A stretch of DNA of 64,000 bases from Streptomyces sp. NA02950 (GTDB lineage Bacteria > Actinomycetota > Actinomycetes > Streptomycetales > Streptomycetaceae): positions 8,028,001 to 8,092,000 of the forward strand of contig NZ_CP054916.1 of assembly GCF_013364155.1 (NCBI RefSeq), in the 5' to 3' direction. Below are positions 48,743-58,800 of this stretch, piece by piece (the stretch's first letter is position 1; each line of letters begins with the position of its first letter). The notes beneath the pieces were generated by a model. That model saw only the letters and a program-made list of their open reading frames with translations. It was not told where the DNA came from and made no database searches. Position numbers and translations under genes: made by a program.

Positions 48743-50173
48743 ATGCACCGCAGGGAAGTACACGTCGTCATCGGCGCCGGGGTGGCCGGCTGCCTCAGCG
48801 CGATCACCCGCAGCCGTGCCGGGTACCAGGTCGTGGTCCTGGAGCGGGAGAGCGCCCGCTCCGCCGGGACGTACCCGGTGTGCACCCAGACCAGCAACAT
48901 CGTCAGCGAGAACCACAGCGGCGCGGAGTACCCCTTCGACCCGCGGAGCGCGCGCGACTGCCTCGACGGCCGGATCGAGAACGAACGCTTCTTCCCCGAG
49001 CTGATCTACGGCGGCAAGACCTACAGCCGCATCATCGCCTCGCGGAGCATGATGGACGACGGCCATGACATCGTCGGCCAGTGCCGCGCCAACATGCGCG
49101 TCATCCAGTCGCACTACGCCGACCGCCGCGCACAGGACCCGGCCGACGCCGTCTTCGGCGACCCGGCGGACATCTGCCGGGAGATCCCGACCGTGCCCGG
49201 CGTGCACGACGTCGCCGCCGCCTTCCTCACCCCCCAGCGGGGGATGAACCCGGTGCTCGTCTCCACCGTCCTGGACTGGGAGCTCAGGAGCGCCGGGGTC
49301 GACTTCCGCGAGGGCAGCACCGTCACCTCCGTGACCCACCGCGCCGACGGCCGGTACGAGGTGGCGTACCGCGGCGCCGACGGCACCCCGGAGACCGTGG
49401 TCGCGGACCAGGTCAGCCTGTGCGCGGCGACGGCGGCGTTCGGCATGGCGAAGCGGCTGAACCCGTCGATCGTGTTCCCGAAGCTGTTCCTGGCCCTGCG
49501 CGAGATCCTGTACGTGGACCTCCCGGACGGCACGGACAAGAACTTCACCTGCCTGAAGCTCGAGGACTCCTACGGCGGCATGCTCAGCCCGCTGAACAAC
49601 GCCTGCGCGATGATCTACCACCCGCCCGCGGCCCACATCATGAACCTGGTGATGGACCCGGAGACCTGTGCGTTCCCCGACGAGTACGTCCACTACCTGG
49701 CGGAAGGCCACCCGGAGAAGGAGAAGCGGGCCGAGTGGACCCTCGACCGGCTCCGGGAGTTCTACCCCGAGCTGCGGCGTTCGACGATCCTGGGCACCTA
49801 CCTCAAGGTCGCGATCAACACGGTCTCGGACTCGCGGGTCCGCCGGAACATGGGCGTGTTCGACGTGCGGCCCGGCTGCACGATGAGCGTCCTGCCCAAG
49901 TGGACGATGTGCGCGGTGAACGCCAGGAAGGAAGTGACGCTCGCCCTGGAGCACTCCGTGGCCTCCGGCCGTCTCTCCGCGGACGAGGCACGCGAACTGG
50001 CCGGGCACGCCATGCGGCCCTGCCTCGAGACCCTCCCCGCATGGGCCGGGGATCCACAGAGCATCACCGCCCGTGCGGCCGCGCACGCGGTGAACATGAA
50101 CGTTCCCCAGGTGCTCGCCCAGCGCTTCGCCCCGCCGCACGCCGAATCCGCATCGTCCCGAGGGACCGTCTGA
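48743..50173 (+). CDS. FAD-dependent oxidoreductase (amine-oxidase/DadA-like)
   Basis: A 476-residue flavoprotein. The N-terminal dinucleotide motif is HVVIGAGVAGCLSAITRSRAG, followed by the strand-2 acid in VVVLERESARSAG. A mid-protein LDWELRSAGVDFREG segment shapes the FAD domain, and the C-terminus is helical. Overall shape fits GR2-type flavin amine/amino-acid oxidases, but the conserved C-terminal GD motif is not clear, so substrate class is uncertain. It starts 25 bases after the oxoamine synthase with GGGAG at good spacing, suggesting it oxidises that enzyme's amino-ketone product. Its stop lies within an 18-bp tandem duplication. Confidence 0.75.
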   Translation: MHRREVHVVIGAGVAGCLSAITRSRAGYQVVVLERESARSAGTYPVCTQTSNIVSENHSGAEYPFDPRSARDCLDGRIENERFFPELIYGGKTYSRIIASRSMMDDGHDIVGQCRANMRVIQSHYADRRAQDPADAVFGDPADICREIPTVPGVHDVAAAFLTPQRGMNPVLVSTVLDWELRSAGVDFREGSTVTSVTHRADGRYEVAYRGADGTPETVVADQVSLCAATAAFGMAKRLNPSIVFPKLFLALREILYVDLPDGTDKNFTCLKLEDSYGGMLSPLNNACAMIYHPPAAHIMNLVMDPETCAFPDEYVHYLAEGHPEKEKRAEWTLDRLREFYPELRRSTILGTYLKVAINTVSDSRVRRNMGVFDVRPGCTMSVLPKWTMCAVNARKEVTLALEHSVASGRLSADEARELAGHAMRPCLETLPAWAGDPQSITARAAAHAVNMNVPQVLAQRFAPPHAESASSRGTV

Positions 50174-50200
50174 CGCGTTCTCACCGTCTGACGCGTTCTC
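50165..50200. repeat. Perfect 18-bp tandem duplication at a stop codon
   Basis: ACCGTCTGACGCGTTCTC occurs at 50165-50182 and again without gap at 50183-50200. The first copy contains the TGA stop of the FAD-protein gene. It looks like a recent replication-slippage duplication in the intergenic gap. Confidence 0.9.
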
Positions 50201-50230
50201 CCCACGGGCCGGCCGAGAAAGGACCCATTG

Positions 50231-50965
50231 GTGTCAGCCAAGACCATCGTCATCACCGGAGCCGGAATGGGCATCGGAGCCGAGACGGCCCGCCACCTGG
50301 CCGCGGGCAACCGGCTTCTGCTCCACTACCACTCCTCCGCCGAAACCGCCCTGGCCCTCCAGGCGGAACTGAAACCACTGTGCGCGAGCGTGGACGTGGT
50401 CGCGGCGGACCTGACGACCGACGACGGCTGTCTGAGCCTGTTCCGTACGGTCAGCACGCAGTTCGACGCCCTGGACGTCCTGGTGAACAACGCGGGCGGC
50501 ATGATCGAGCGGCAGGCGGTCGAGGACCTGGACTGGCGGCACCTGTCCGACACCTTCGCGCTCAACACCTTCTCGGCCATGCGGCTCACGGGTCTGTGCA
50601 CCGGACTCCTCCGGCACGGCAGCAACCCGTGCGTGGTGAACGTGACCTCCATCGCGATGCGCCACGGCGCGCCGACCGCGACCGCGTACGGGGCCGCCAA
50701 GTCCGCCCTGGACGCCTTCACCCGGGGCGCCGCGAACGAACTGGCGCCGCACATCCGGGTCAACGCCGTGGCGCCGGGGATCATCGACACACGGTTCCAC
50801 GAGCGGGTCACCTCCCCGGAGAAGATGCGGCAGTTCGTCGACAGCACCCCGCTGAAGCGGGCCGGAACCGTCGTCGACGTCGCCCGCACCATCACCTTCC
50901 TCATCGACAACGAATTCATGACCGGCGAGACGGTCGACTGCAACGGCGGACTGTCGATGCGCTGA
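50231..50965 (+). CDS. Short-chain dehydrogenase/reductase
   Basis: A 244-residue classical SDR. The cofactor site TIVITGAGMGIGAE, the NNAG motif (VLVNNAGG), the catalytic Ser in VVNVTSIAM, Tyr and Lys in TAYGAAKSALDAF, and C-terminal GETVDCNGGLSM are all present. Such enzymes reduce ketones or oxidise alcohols with NAD(P)H. GTG 50231 is preferred to TTG 50228 because AAAGGA lies 7 bases before it. It probably acts on the amino-ketone or sugar intermediate made by its neighbours. Confidence 0.9.
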   Translation: MSAKTIVITGAGMGIGAETARHLAAGNRLLLHYHSSAETALALQAELKPLCASVDVVAADLTTDDGCLSLFRTVSTQFDALDVLVNNAGGMIERQAVEDLDWRHLSDTFALNTFSAMRLTGLCTGLLRHGSNPCVVNVTSIAMRHGAPTATAYGAAKSALDAFTRGAANELAPHIRVNAVAPGIIDTRFHERVTSPEKMRQFVDSTPLKRAGTVVDVARTITFLIDNEFMTGETVDCNGGLSMR

Positions 50966-51018
50966 CCACCGGTCCGGCCAAGCCCCCCAGGGGGCCGTCA
51001 CGAGAGGGGCTCACCCCC

Positions 51019-52017
51019 ATGGCGTCCAAGCGCGTTCTTGTCACCGGTGGTGCCGGGTTCATCGGATCCCACCTGTGCGAGCGACTACTCGACGAGGGCC
51101 ATGACGTCCTGTGCATGGACAACCTCTTCACCGGACAACGACGCAATATCGAGCATCTGCTGGGCCACGAGCGCTTCGAGTTCGAACGGCACGACGTCAA
51201 CGAGCCGTTCGTCGTGGAGGCCGACCGGATCTTCCACCTCGCCTGCCCGGCGTCGCCCGTGCACTACCAGCGCAACCCGGTGCGCACCGTCCGCACCTGT
51301 GTGCAGGGCACGATGCACGCCCTGGAGGCGGCCCGCGAGGTCGGCGCACGGCTGTTCATCGCCTCCACCTCCGAGGTCTACGGCGACCCCGCGGTGCATC
51401 CGCAGACCGAGGACTACTGGGGCCATGTGAACCCCATCGGGGTCCGTGCCTGCTACGACGAGGGCAAGCGCTGCGCCGAGGCCCTGGCGATCAGTTACGC
51501 GACGCAGTACGGCGTCCAGGTGCGCATCGCCCGCATCTTCAACACCTACGGCCCGCGTATGCACGAGAACGACGGCAGAGTGGTGTCGAACTTCATCGTG
51601 CAGGCGCTGCGCGGCGAGCCCCTCACCCTCTACGGAGACGGCCGTCAGACCCGGTCCTTCTGCTACGTCGACGATCTGGTGGAGGCGGCCGTCCGGTTCA
51701 TGGAGGCGGACACCGACGCCACCCCGATGAACCTCGGCAACCCCCAGGAGTCCACCATCGAGCGGATCGCGCGGGCGATCAAGGACTTGAGCAACTCCCG
51801 CTCGGAGACGGTGCTGCGGCCGCTGCCCCAGGACGACCCGACCCGCCGTTGCCCGGACATCTCCCGGGCCGGTGAGCTCCTCGGCTGGGAACCCAAGACC
51901 GGTCTGGAGGAGGGGCTGCTCCGGACGATCGAGGACTTCGCGCGGCGGCTGTCCCTGCCCGAAGGGGCCCTTGACACCCACGACGAACTCGAAGGGATGC
52001 CCCATGCCGGGGTTTGA
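51019..52017 (+). CDS. UDP-glucuronate decarboxylase-like NDP-sugar enzyme
   Basis: A 332-residue extended SDR of the UXS type: VLVTGGAGFIGSHL, HLACPASPVHYQRNPV (diagnostic of UDP-glucuronate decarboxylase), STSEVYG, catalytic Tyr-Lys in YDEGKRCAEAL, and RIFNTYGPRM. The known reaction converts UDP-glucuronate to UDP-xylose through a 4-keto intermediate. In antibiotic clusters such enzymes open routes to pentose sugars (as CalS9 does for an aminopentose). ATG 51019 has GAGAGGGG upstream. Its 3' end overlaps the aminotransferase start by 14 bases. An aminopentose decoration of the polyketide is possible, but no glycosyltransferase is seen in this part of the cluster. Confidence 0.88.
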   Translation: MASKRVLVTGGAGFIGSHLCERLLDEGHDVLCMDNLFTGQRRNIEHLLGHERFEFERHDVNEPFVVEADRIFHLACPASPVHYQRNPVRTVRTCVQGTMHALEAAREVGARLFIASTSEVYGDPAVHPQTEDYWGHVNPIGVRACYDEGKRCAEALAISYATQYGVQVRIARIFNTYGPRMHENDGRVVSNFIVQALRGEPLTLYGDGRQTRSFCYVDDLVEAAVRFMEADTDATPMNLGNPQESTIERIARAIKDLSNSRSETVLRPLPQDDPTRRCPDISRAGELLGWEPKTGLEEGLLRTIEDFARRLSLPEGALDTHDELEGMPHAGV

Positions 52018-53176
52018 GGCACGGCGGCTGCGCGGACTGGTCCAGTCCGACATCCGGCGCATGAGCCGGGAGAGCGACCGGGCAGGCGCCATCAACCTCG
52101 GCCAGGGCATCTGTGATCTGCCCACCCCGCCCGCGGTCGCCGAGGCCGCGAAGGCCGCGATCGACGCCGACAGAAGCGTCTACTCCTACCCGGAGGGCGA
52201 TCTCGCGCTGCGCGAGGCCATCGCCGCCAAGCTGGGCCGGGACAACGGTATCCAGGCGCGGCCGGACACCGAGATCGTGGTCACGGCGGGCGCCACCGGC
52301 GCGTACACCACGGCCGTCAACGCCCTGCTCGACCCGGGTGACGGCATCCTGCTGATGGAGCCCTATTACGGCTACCACCTCAACGCCGCGGTGGTGGCCG
52401 GGCTCGAACCGCACTGCCTCACACTCGAACCGCCCGGGTTCGCCGTCACCGAGGACGCGCTGCGGGCGGCGCTGCGCCCCCACACCCGCGCCGTGGTGGT
52501 GTGCACCCCGGCGAACCCCAGCGGCAAGATGTTCGGCCGGGCGGAGCTGGAGGCGGTGGCCCGTGTCGCGCACGAGCGCGATCTGCTGGTGATCACCGAC
52601 GAGATCTACGAGTACATCCGCTTCGACGGCCGACCGCATATCTCGCCCGCCACCGTGGACGGACTCTGGCCGCGCACGGTCAGCATCATGGGGCTGTCGA
52701 AGACCTTCAGCATCACCGGCTGGCGCATGGGGTACGCGGTCGCGCCCGCACCGCTGGCCCGCGCCATCGCCCTCGTCAACGACCTGTACTACGTCTGCGC
52801 CCCGACCCCGCTGCAACACGGGGTGACCGCCGGATTCGGCCTGCCCACCACCTACTTCGCCGGACTCGCCACGGACTATCAGCGCAAGCGCGAGCGGCTG
52901 TGCGAGGCGCTGGCGGCGGCGGGCACCCGGCCCATCGTGCCCCAGGGCGCCTACTACGTCCTCGCCGATGTCTCCGACTGGGGCTTTCCCACGGCATGGG
53001 AGGCGGCGGGGGTACTCGTCGAACACGGCAAGGTGGCTTCCGTACCGGGCAGCGCCTTCTACCAGGGCCCGACCGGCGACCAACTGCTGCGCTTCTGCTT
53101 CGCCAAGGACGACGCCGTCCTCGACGCGGCCTGCGAGCGCATCCGTCGTTTCCAACCCAGCCCGGCGCTGATGTGA
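52004..53176 (+). CDS. Class I/II PLP aminotransferase
   Basis: A 390-residue aspartate/kynurenine-type aminotransferase: INLGQGICDLPTPPAVAEA at the start, YSYPEGDLALREAIA, VVTAGATGAYTTAV, CTPANPSGKMF with the PLP Asn, DEIYEYIRF, and SMGLSKTFSITGWRMGYA-like Schiff-base Lys region. The order and LPTPP segment resemble methionine/kynurenine aminotransferases (YbdL). It is not a DegT-type sugar aminotransferase, so it more likely handles an alpha-amino acid. ATG 52004 has GAAGGG 7 bases upstream and overlaps the preceding gene. It may prepare the amino-acid substrate for the oxoamine synthase. Confidence 0.88.
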   Translation: MPGFEARRLRGLVQSDIRRMSRESDRAGAINLGQGICDLPTPPAVAEAAKAAIDADRSVYSYPEGDLALREAIAAKLGRDNGIQARPDTEIVVTAGATGAYTTAVNALLDPGDGILLMEPYYGYHLNAAVVAGLEPHCLTLEPPGFAVTEDALRAALRPHTRAVVVCTPANPSGKMFGRAELEAVARVAHERDLLVITDEIYEYIRFDGRPHISPATVDGLWPRTVSIMGLSKTFSITGWRMGYAVAPAPLARAIALVNDLYYVCAPTPLQHGVTAGFGLPTTYFAGLATDYQRKRERLCEALAAAGTRPIVPQGAYYVLADVSDWGFPTAWEAAGVLVEHGKVASVPGSAFYQGPTGDQLLRFCFAKDDAVLDAACERIRRFQPSPALM

Positions 53177-53285
53177 CCTCTGCCACATCTGTGACAGAAA
53201 TCCCCCGTGGGTGTATCCGGACCCGGTGCACCCGGATCTGTGGTCCGGAGAAGGGAACAGTCAGCTTGAGGGTGGGAAGATAACC

Positions 53286-54773
53286 GTGACCGTTGAACGA
53301 AATCCGTGGCACGTTCTAGGCGCGCTGCTTGTCGGATTCTCCCTCATTTTGCTGGACATGAGCGTGGTGGCGGTGGCCAACCCCGCCATCATGGAGTCGC
53401 TCGAGGCCGATGTCTCCGCAGTGGTCTGGGTGACCAGCGCGTATCTGCTCACCTACGCGGCGCCGCTGCTGTTCACCGGACGGCTGGGCGACCGCTACGG
53501 CCCCAAGAACGTCTATCTCGTCGGCCTGGTGGTGTTCACGCTCGCCTCGCTGTGGTGCGGCGTGGCGGGGAGCATCGACATGCTGATCGCGGCCCGCGCG
53601 GTGCAGGGCCTCGGGGCCGCGCTGATGACCCCCCAGACCATGGCGGTGGTCACCCGGATCTTCCCCGCGGACAAGCGCGGTGCCGCGATGGGAGCGTGGG
53701 GCGGCTCCGCCGGTGTCGCCCTGCTGGTGGGTCCGGTCATCGGCGGCCTGCTGGTGGACTCCGCCGGCTGGGAGTGGATCTTCCTGATCAATGTGCCGAT
53801 CGGTGTCCTCGCCTTTGTCCTGGCGTGGAAGCTGGTTCCGACCCTCGAGACCAGGCCCCACAAGTTCGACCTGCTCGGCATCGCGCTGTCCTGCGGGGGC
53901 ATGTTCCTGCTGGTCTTCGGCCTCCAGGAGGGCAACAACAAGAACTGGTCGGCCAGTATCTGGTTGATGATCGGCGCGGGGCTGGCCGTGCTGGTGATGT
54001 TCGTCGTGACACAGGCCCTCAACAAGGGTGAACCCCTCCTGATGCTGAGCCTGTTCCGCGACCGCAACTTCGCGCTGGCGAACGTGGGGATCGCGGCCAT
54101 GGGCGCCGCGGTGACCGCGATGACCGTGCCCACGTACTTCTACCTGGAAGGAGTGCGAGGGCTCTCCTCGATGGAGTCGGCCCTGCTCTTCGCGCCGCTG
54201 GCGATCCTGACCGGTGCCTGCGCCCCGGTCGTCGGCAAGCTGTCCGACACGATGCATCCGCGCACCTTCACCACCACCGGCTTTGTGCTGTTCGGCCTCA
54301 CCATCGTCGCCTACAGCGAGTTGATGAGGCCGGACTCGCAGCTGTGGATGTTCTCTGCCACGGCTGCCGTGACCGGTATCGGCAACGGCATGGTGTGGGG
54401 CCCGCTGGGTGCCATCGCCACCCGCAACCTCCCCATCCACCAGTCCGGTGCGGGCTCGGGCGTCTACAACACCAATCGCCAGGTGGGCGCCGTGCTCGGC
54501 AGCGCCGCGGTCGGCGCGCTGTTCGTGGACCGGCTCGGCGCCCACATGCCGGGCATGGGAGGGGGCGGGGCCCACGTCGAGGGCAGCGCCACCGCGATTC
54601 CCGAGATGTTCAAGGAGCCCTACAGCACGGCGCTGAGCGAGACGGGTCTGCTGCCCGTCGGCTTCCTGGTGCTGGGGGCGATCGCCTGCACCCTGTTCAT
54701 CCGCTTCCCGTCGCAGGAGACGCGGAAGGAGGGCGAGGAGGTCGCCATGCAGAAGGTCGAGGAAGCCAGTTGA
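53286..54773 (+). CDS. DHA2-family (14-span) MFS exporter
   Basis: A 495-residue drug:proton antiporter of the EmrB/QacA type. Motif D/1 ILLDMSVVAVANPAI lies in span 1, motif A is GRLGDRYGPKNV, motif C is GPVIGGLLVDSAGW, and long C-terminal spans follow, about 14 in total. It should export the cluster's polyketide and give self-protection. GTG 53286 is chosen over GTG 53211 because GGTGGGAAG precedes it and the protein then starts just before span 1. A 33-bp gap leads to the thioesterase gene. Confidence 0.9.
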   Translation: MTVERNPWHVLGALLVGFSLILLDMSVVAVANPAIMESLEADVSAVVWVTSAYLLTYAAPLLFTGRLGDRYGPKNVYLVGLVVFTLASLWCGVAGSIDMLIAARAVQGLGAALMTPQTMAVVTRIFPADKRGAAMGAWGGSAGVALLVGPVIGGLLVDSAGWEWIFLINVPIGVLAFVLAWKLVPTLETRPHKFDLLGIALSCGGMFLLVFGLQEGNNKNWSASIWLMIGAGLAVLVMFVVTQALNKGEPLLMLSLFRDRNFALANVGIAAMGAAVTAMTVPTYFYLEGVRGLSSMESALLFAPLAILTGACAPVVGKLSDTMHPRTFTTTGFVLFGLTIVAYSELMRPDSQLWMFSATAAVTGIGNGMVWGPLGAIATRNLPIHQSGAGSGVYNTNRQVGAVLGSAAVGALFVDRLGAHMPGMGGGGAHVEGSATAIPEMFKEPYSTALSETGLLPVGFLVLGAIACTLFIRFPSQETRKEGEEVAMQKVEEAS

Positions 54774-54805
54774 CGTCGTGCGGAGATGAACGGGGAGGGC
54801 TTCCT

Positions 54806-55567
54806 ATGGGTACCGCGGAAGAATGTGGTCGCTGGATTCGCAAACTGGGCTCCACCGGCGATCCCAAGGCCAGACTGATTCTCTTTCCTCACGCCGGTGG
54901 GTCGGCGAACTCCTACTTCCAGTTCGCTCGCGGCTTCGGTGAGTTGGACGTCCGCGGGGTCCAGTACCCCGGTCGGCAGGATCGTCGTCATGAGCCTTTC
55001 CGGGACACCATCGAGGAGCTGGCCGACGAGATCGCCGAACTCATCGGCGAGTGGAACGATCTGCCCGTCGTCCTGATGGGAAACAGCATGGGCGCACTGG
55101 TGGCCTTTGAAGTGGCCCACCGCATGGAGGCCAGAGGCAACGCCGCTTCGGCCCTCTTCGCCTGCGGCCGGGTGGCGCCGACACTGCGCAAGGACGAGGG
55201 AACGCACCGCAAGGGCAATGACGCCTTTCTCCGGGAGATGGCCCTGCTCGGCGGCATGGGGCATGAGCTGCTCCAGGACGAGGAGATGCTCGACCTCATC
55301 CTGCCCCCCATGCGGGCGGACTACCGGTTGGCGGAGACCTACTGTGCCTCGCCGGAGAAGCGGCTCTCCGTGCCGGTCCATGTGCACATCGGAAAGGCCG
55401 ACCCCAAGGTGACCGAGGCCGAAGCGGCCGAGTGGAAGCTGAGCACCACCGGGGAGTTCACCCTCGACACCCATGACGGCGGCCACTTCTTCTTCACGGA
55501 CAACGGCGACCGTCTGACGGATTCCATCAACAGGTCGGTGGACGATGTGCTGGCCGTGAACCCATGA
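54806..55567 (+). CDS. Type II (editing) thioesterase
   Basis: A 253-residue alpha/beta hydrolase of the RifR/GrsT type: LILFPHAGGSANSYFQF, the active Ser in VLMGNSMGALVAFE (GNSMG instead of the usual GHSMG), Asp in HVHIGKADPKVT, and His in THDGGHFFF. It removes wrongly loaded or stalled acyl groups from PKS carrier proteins. ATG 54806 has GGGGAGGG 5 bases upstream. It immediately precedes the PKS genes. The His-to-Asn change beside the Ser is conservative and does not remove a catalytic residue. Confidence 0.92.
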   Translation: MGTAEECGRWIRKLGSTGDPKARLILFPHAGGSANSYFQFARGFGELDVRGVQYPGRQDRRHEPFRDTIEELADEIAELIGEWNDLPVVLMGNSMGALVAFEVAHRMEARGNAASALFACGRVAPTLRKDEGTHRKGNDAFLREMALLGGMGHELLQDEEMLDLILPPMRADYRLAETYCASPEKRLSVPVHVHIGKADPKVTEAEAAEWKLSTTGEFTLDTHDGGHFFFTDNGDRLTDSINRSVDDVLAVNP

Positions 55568-55582
55568 GGTTCTGACGGTCGG

Positions 55583-55639
55583 CGGACCCGTCGCGCGGCG
55601 CCTCGGTATCCACCCCGAAGCCCCGCGCGGCCGGGTCCG
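55583..55639 (+). terminator. Large hairpin between thioesterase and PKS genes
   Basis: CGGACCCG-T-CGCGCGG (55583-55598) pairs with CCGCGCG-GC-CGGGTCCG (55623-55639), giving two stem blocks of eight and seven base pairs. It follows the thioesterase stop by 15 bases and may end or attenuate that transcript. The AT-richer stretch 55680-55730 beyond it could hold a promoter for the PKS genes. Confidence 0.5.
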
Positions 55640-55800
55640 TCCTGCCGTGCCCGGAAACACTCCGGGCCGAACCCACCACCGCACCTCAAACCTCTCTCGA
55701 GAAAAATTTGTGGAATCGCTGTATCTGGGCGACCCACCGCGGGATCTAAACAGTCGACCACATGGTTGCCGGCAAGAGCCCGAAGGTGGGGGAAACAAGC

Positions 55801-58800
55801 ATGGCCCTCGAGAAGCCCGACATCGTCGGAGCCCTGCGTAAGTCGCTGAAGGAGACCGAGCGCCTGCGGCGGCAGAATCAGCAGCTGCTCGATCAGGCGG
55901 GCGAACCCCTGGCAATTGTGGGGATCAGTTGCCGCTTTCCCGGAGGGGTGACCTCTCCGGAGGAATTGTGGTCGCTGGTTGCCGAGGGACGCATGGGGTT
56001 CTCGGAGTTCCCCGAGGACCGCGGCTGGGACCTGGACAACCTCTACGACCCGGACCCGGACCACCCCGGCACCGCCTATACGCGTCACGGCGGATTCCTC
56101 GACGGCATGGCGGACTTCGACGCCGAGTTCTTCGGTATCAGCCCCCGTGAGGCGCTCGCCATGGACCCCCAGCAGCGGCTGCTGCTCGAGGGCGCGTGGG
56201 AAGCCTTCGAGGACGCGGGCATCGACCCGCTGACCCTGAAGGAGAGCGACACCGGCGTCTTCTGCGGGCTCATGTTCTCCGACTACCAGTTCATCGCGGG
56301 CCTCAGTGACCGGCGGCCGGAGATCGAGGGCTATCTCTCCATCGCGTCCTCGCCCAGCGTGGCATCGGGCCGGATCAGCTACACCTTCGGCTTCGAGGGG
56401 CCCGCGGTCACCGTGGACACGGTCTGCTCCTCCTCCCTCGTGGCGATCGACCTGGCCGCCAAGTCCCTGCGCGCCAAGGAGTGCTCGCTCGCCGTGGTCG
56501 GCGGAGCGACGACCCTGGCCCGGCCCAGCGCCTTCGTGGAGTTCAGCCGCCAGCGCGCCCTGTCGCCGGACGGGCGCTGCAAGGCGTACGCGGAGGCGGC
56601 GGACGGTGTCGGCTGGGCGGAAGGCATGGGCCTGCTCGTACTGGAGCGGCTGTCCGACGCCCAGCGCAACGGGCGCAAGATCCTGGCTCTCGTCCGCGGC
56701 AGCGCCGTCAACCAGGACGGCGCCAGCAATGGCCTGACCGCGCCCAACGGCCCGTCCCAGGAACGGGTGATCCGTCAGGCGCTGTCCAGCGCCGGGCTCT
56801 CCCCGGCCGATGTGGACGCGGTCGAGGGCCACGGCACGGGCACACCGCTGGGTGACCCGATCGAGGCGGAAGCGCTGCTGGCGACCTACGGCCAGAACCG
56901 GGAGAACGGCCCGCTGTGGCTCGGCTCGATCAAGTCGAACTTCGGCCACACCCAGGCCGCGGCCGGTGTGGCGGGTGTGATCAAGATGGTGGTGGCGATG
57001 CGGCACGAGACACTGCCGCAGACCCTGCACGTGGACGCGCCGTCCTCGCATGTGGACTGGGCGTCGGGTGAGGTCGCGCTGCTGACCGAGGCCCGGCCGT
57101 GGGCCGCGGGGGAGCGTGTCCGCCGCGCCGGTGTGTCGTCGTTCGGTGTGAGCGGCACCAACGCCCATGTGATCCTTGAGGAGGCCCCGGAAGGGGAGGC
57201 GGCCGAGCGACCCGAGCCGACCGGGGAGCACGGGAACGGTGTCCGGCCGCCGGTGCTCGTACCGCTCTCGGCCCGTGGCGAGGCCGCACTGCGCGAGCAG
57301 GCCGACCGCCTGCGGGCGCACATGATCGCCCGTCCGGAGCTGGACCACCTGGACATCGCCTTCTCCCAGGCCACCAGCCGCGCCCACCTCGAACACCGTG
57401 CCGTGGTCGTGGCCACCGACCGGGGTGCGCTGCTGACCGGTCTGAGCGAACTGAGCTCGGCCGAGCCCGCCGCGAACGTGGCGGAGGGCCAGGCCGCCGG
57501 CTCGGGTGTGAAGCCGGTGTTCGTGTTCCCGGGTCAGGGGGCGCAGTGGGTCGGTATGGCGGTGGAGTTGCTGGACACCTCGTCGGTGTTCGCCGCTGAG
57601 ATCGCCGCGTGCGGTGCGGCGTTGGCCGAGTTCGTGGACTGGCGCCTGGAGGACGTACTGCGTGGTGCGCCGGGCGCGCCGTCCCTGGAGCGCGTCGATG
57701 TGGTGCAGCCCGCGCTGTTCGCCATGATGGTGGGCCTGGCGGCGCTGTGGCGGTCCTATGGTGTGGAGCCGTCGGCGGTGGTCGGTCACTCGCAGGGTGA
57801 GATCGCCGCGGCGTATGTGGCGGGTGCGTTGTCGCTGGAGGACGCGGCCCGGATTGTGGCGCTGCGCAGCCAGTTGGTGCGGGACCGTCTGGCGGGCCTT
57901 GGCGGGATGATGTCCGTCGCGCTGCCGGTGGAGCGGGCCGAGGAGCTGATCGCTCCGTACGAGGGCCGGGTCTCGGTGGCGGCGGTGAACGGCCCGGCCG
58001 CTGTCATCGTCGCCGGTGAGCCGCGGGCGCTGGATGAGGTGCAGGCGGTGTGTGAGCGTGACGATGTCCGGGTGCGGCGGGTCAAGGTGGACTACGCCTC
58101 GCACTCGTCGCAGGTGGAGGCCATCGAGGCGGAGCTGCTGGAGGCGCTCGCGCCGGTGAGGCCGTTGAGCGGGCGGGTCCCGTTCTACTCCACGGTGACC
58201 GGCGGTTTCCTCGACACGGCCACGATGGACGCGGCGTACTGGTACACCAATCTGCGCGGCCAGGTCGGCTTCGAGCCCGCCATCCGCGCGCTCATCGACA
58301 AGGGGATGGGCTGCTTCGTCGAGGTGTCGCCGCACCCGGTGCTGACGATGGCGGTGGACGAGAGCGTCGAGGCGCGGGACGCGGTGGGCCGCGTGGCCGT
58401 GGTCGGCTCGCTGCGCCGCGACGAGGGCGGCCTGGCCCGGTTCCTGCTCTCGCTCGGCCAGGCACATGTCGCGGGTGTGCGGATCGACTGGGAGGCGCTG
58501 TACGCGGGCACCGGCGCGCAGCGGGTGGACCTGCCCACCTACGCCTTCCAGCGGGAGACGTACTGGCTGACCCCGTCGGCGCGGGGCGGTGACGTGACGT
58601 CGGCCGGCCTGGACCGGATGCGGCACCCGGTCCTGGCGGCGGCCGTGCAGGTCGCCGACCGCGACGAGTGGGTGTTCACCGGTCGCTTCTCCACCGAGAC
58701 GCAGCCGTGGGTGCGGGACCACGTGGTGCTGGGTGCGGTGATCGTGCCGGGCGCCGCGCTCGTCGAACTCGTCCTGGCCGCGGCCCGGCACCTCGGCTGC

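Noticed and set aside
47017..48900. A 627-codon minus-strand frame over the oxoamine-synthase gene
   Set aside because: Shadow of GC-biased third positions; no recognisable domain, and it conflicts with a clear PLP enzyme.
49081..51018. Long upstream extension of the sugar-decarboxylase frame
   Set aside because: It overlaps the FAD and SDR genes out of frame; a ribosome site and family start place the true start at 51019.
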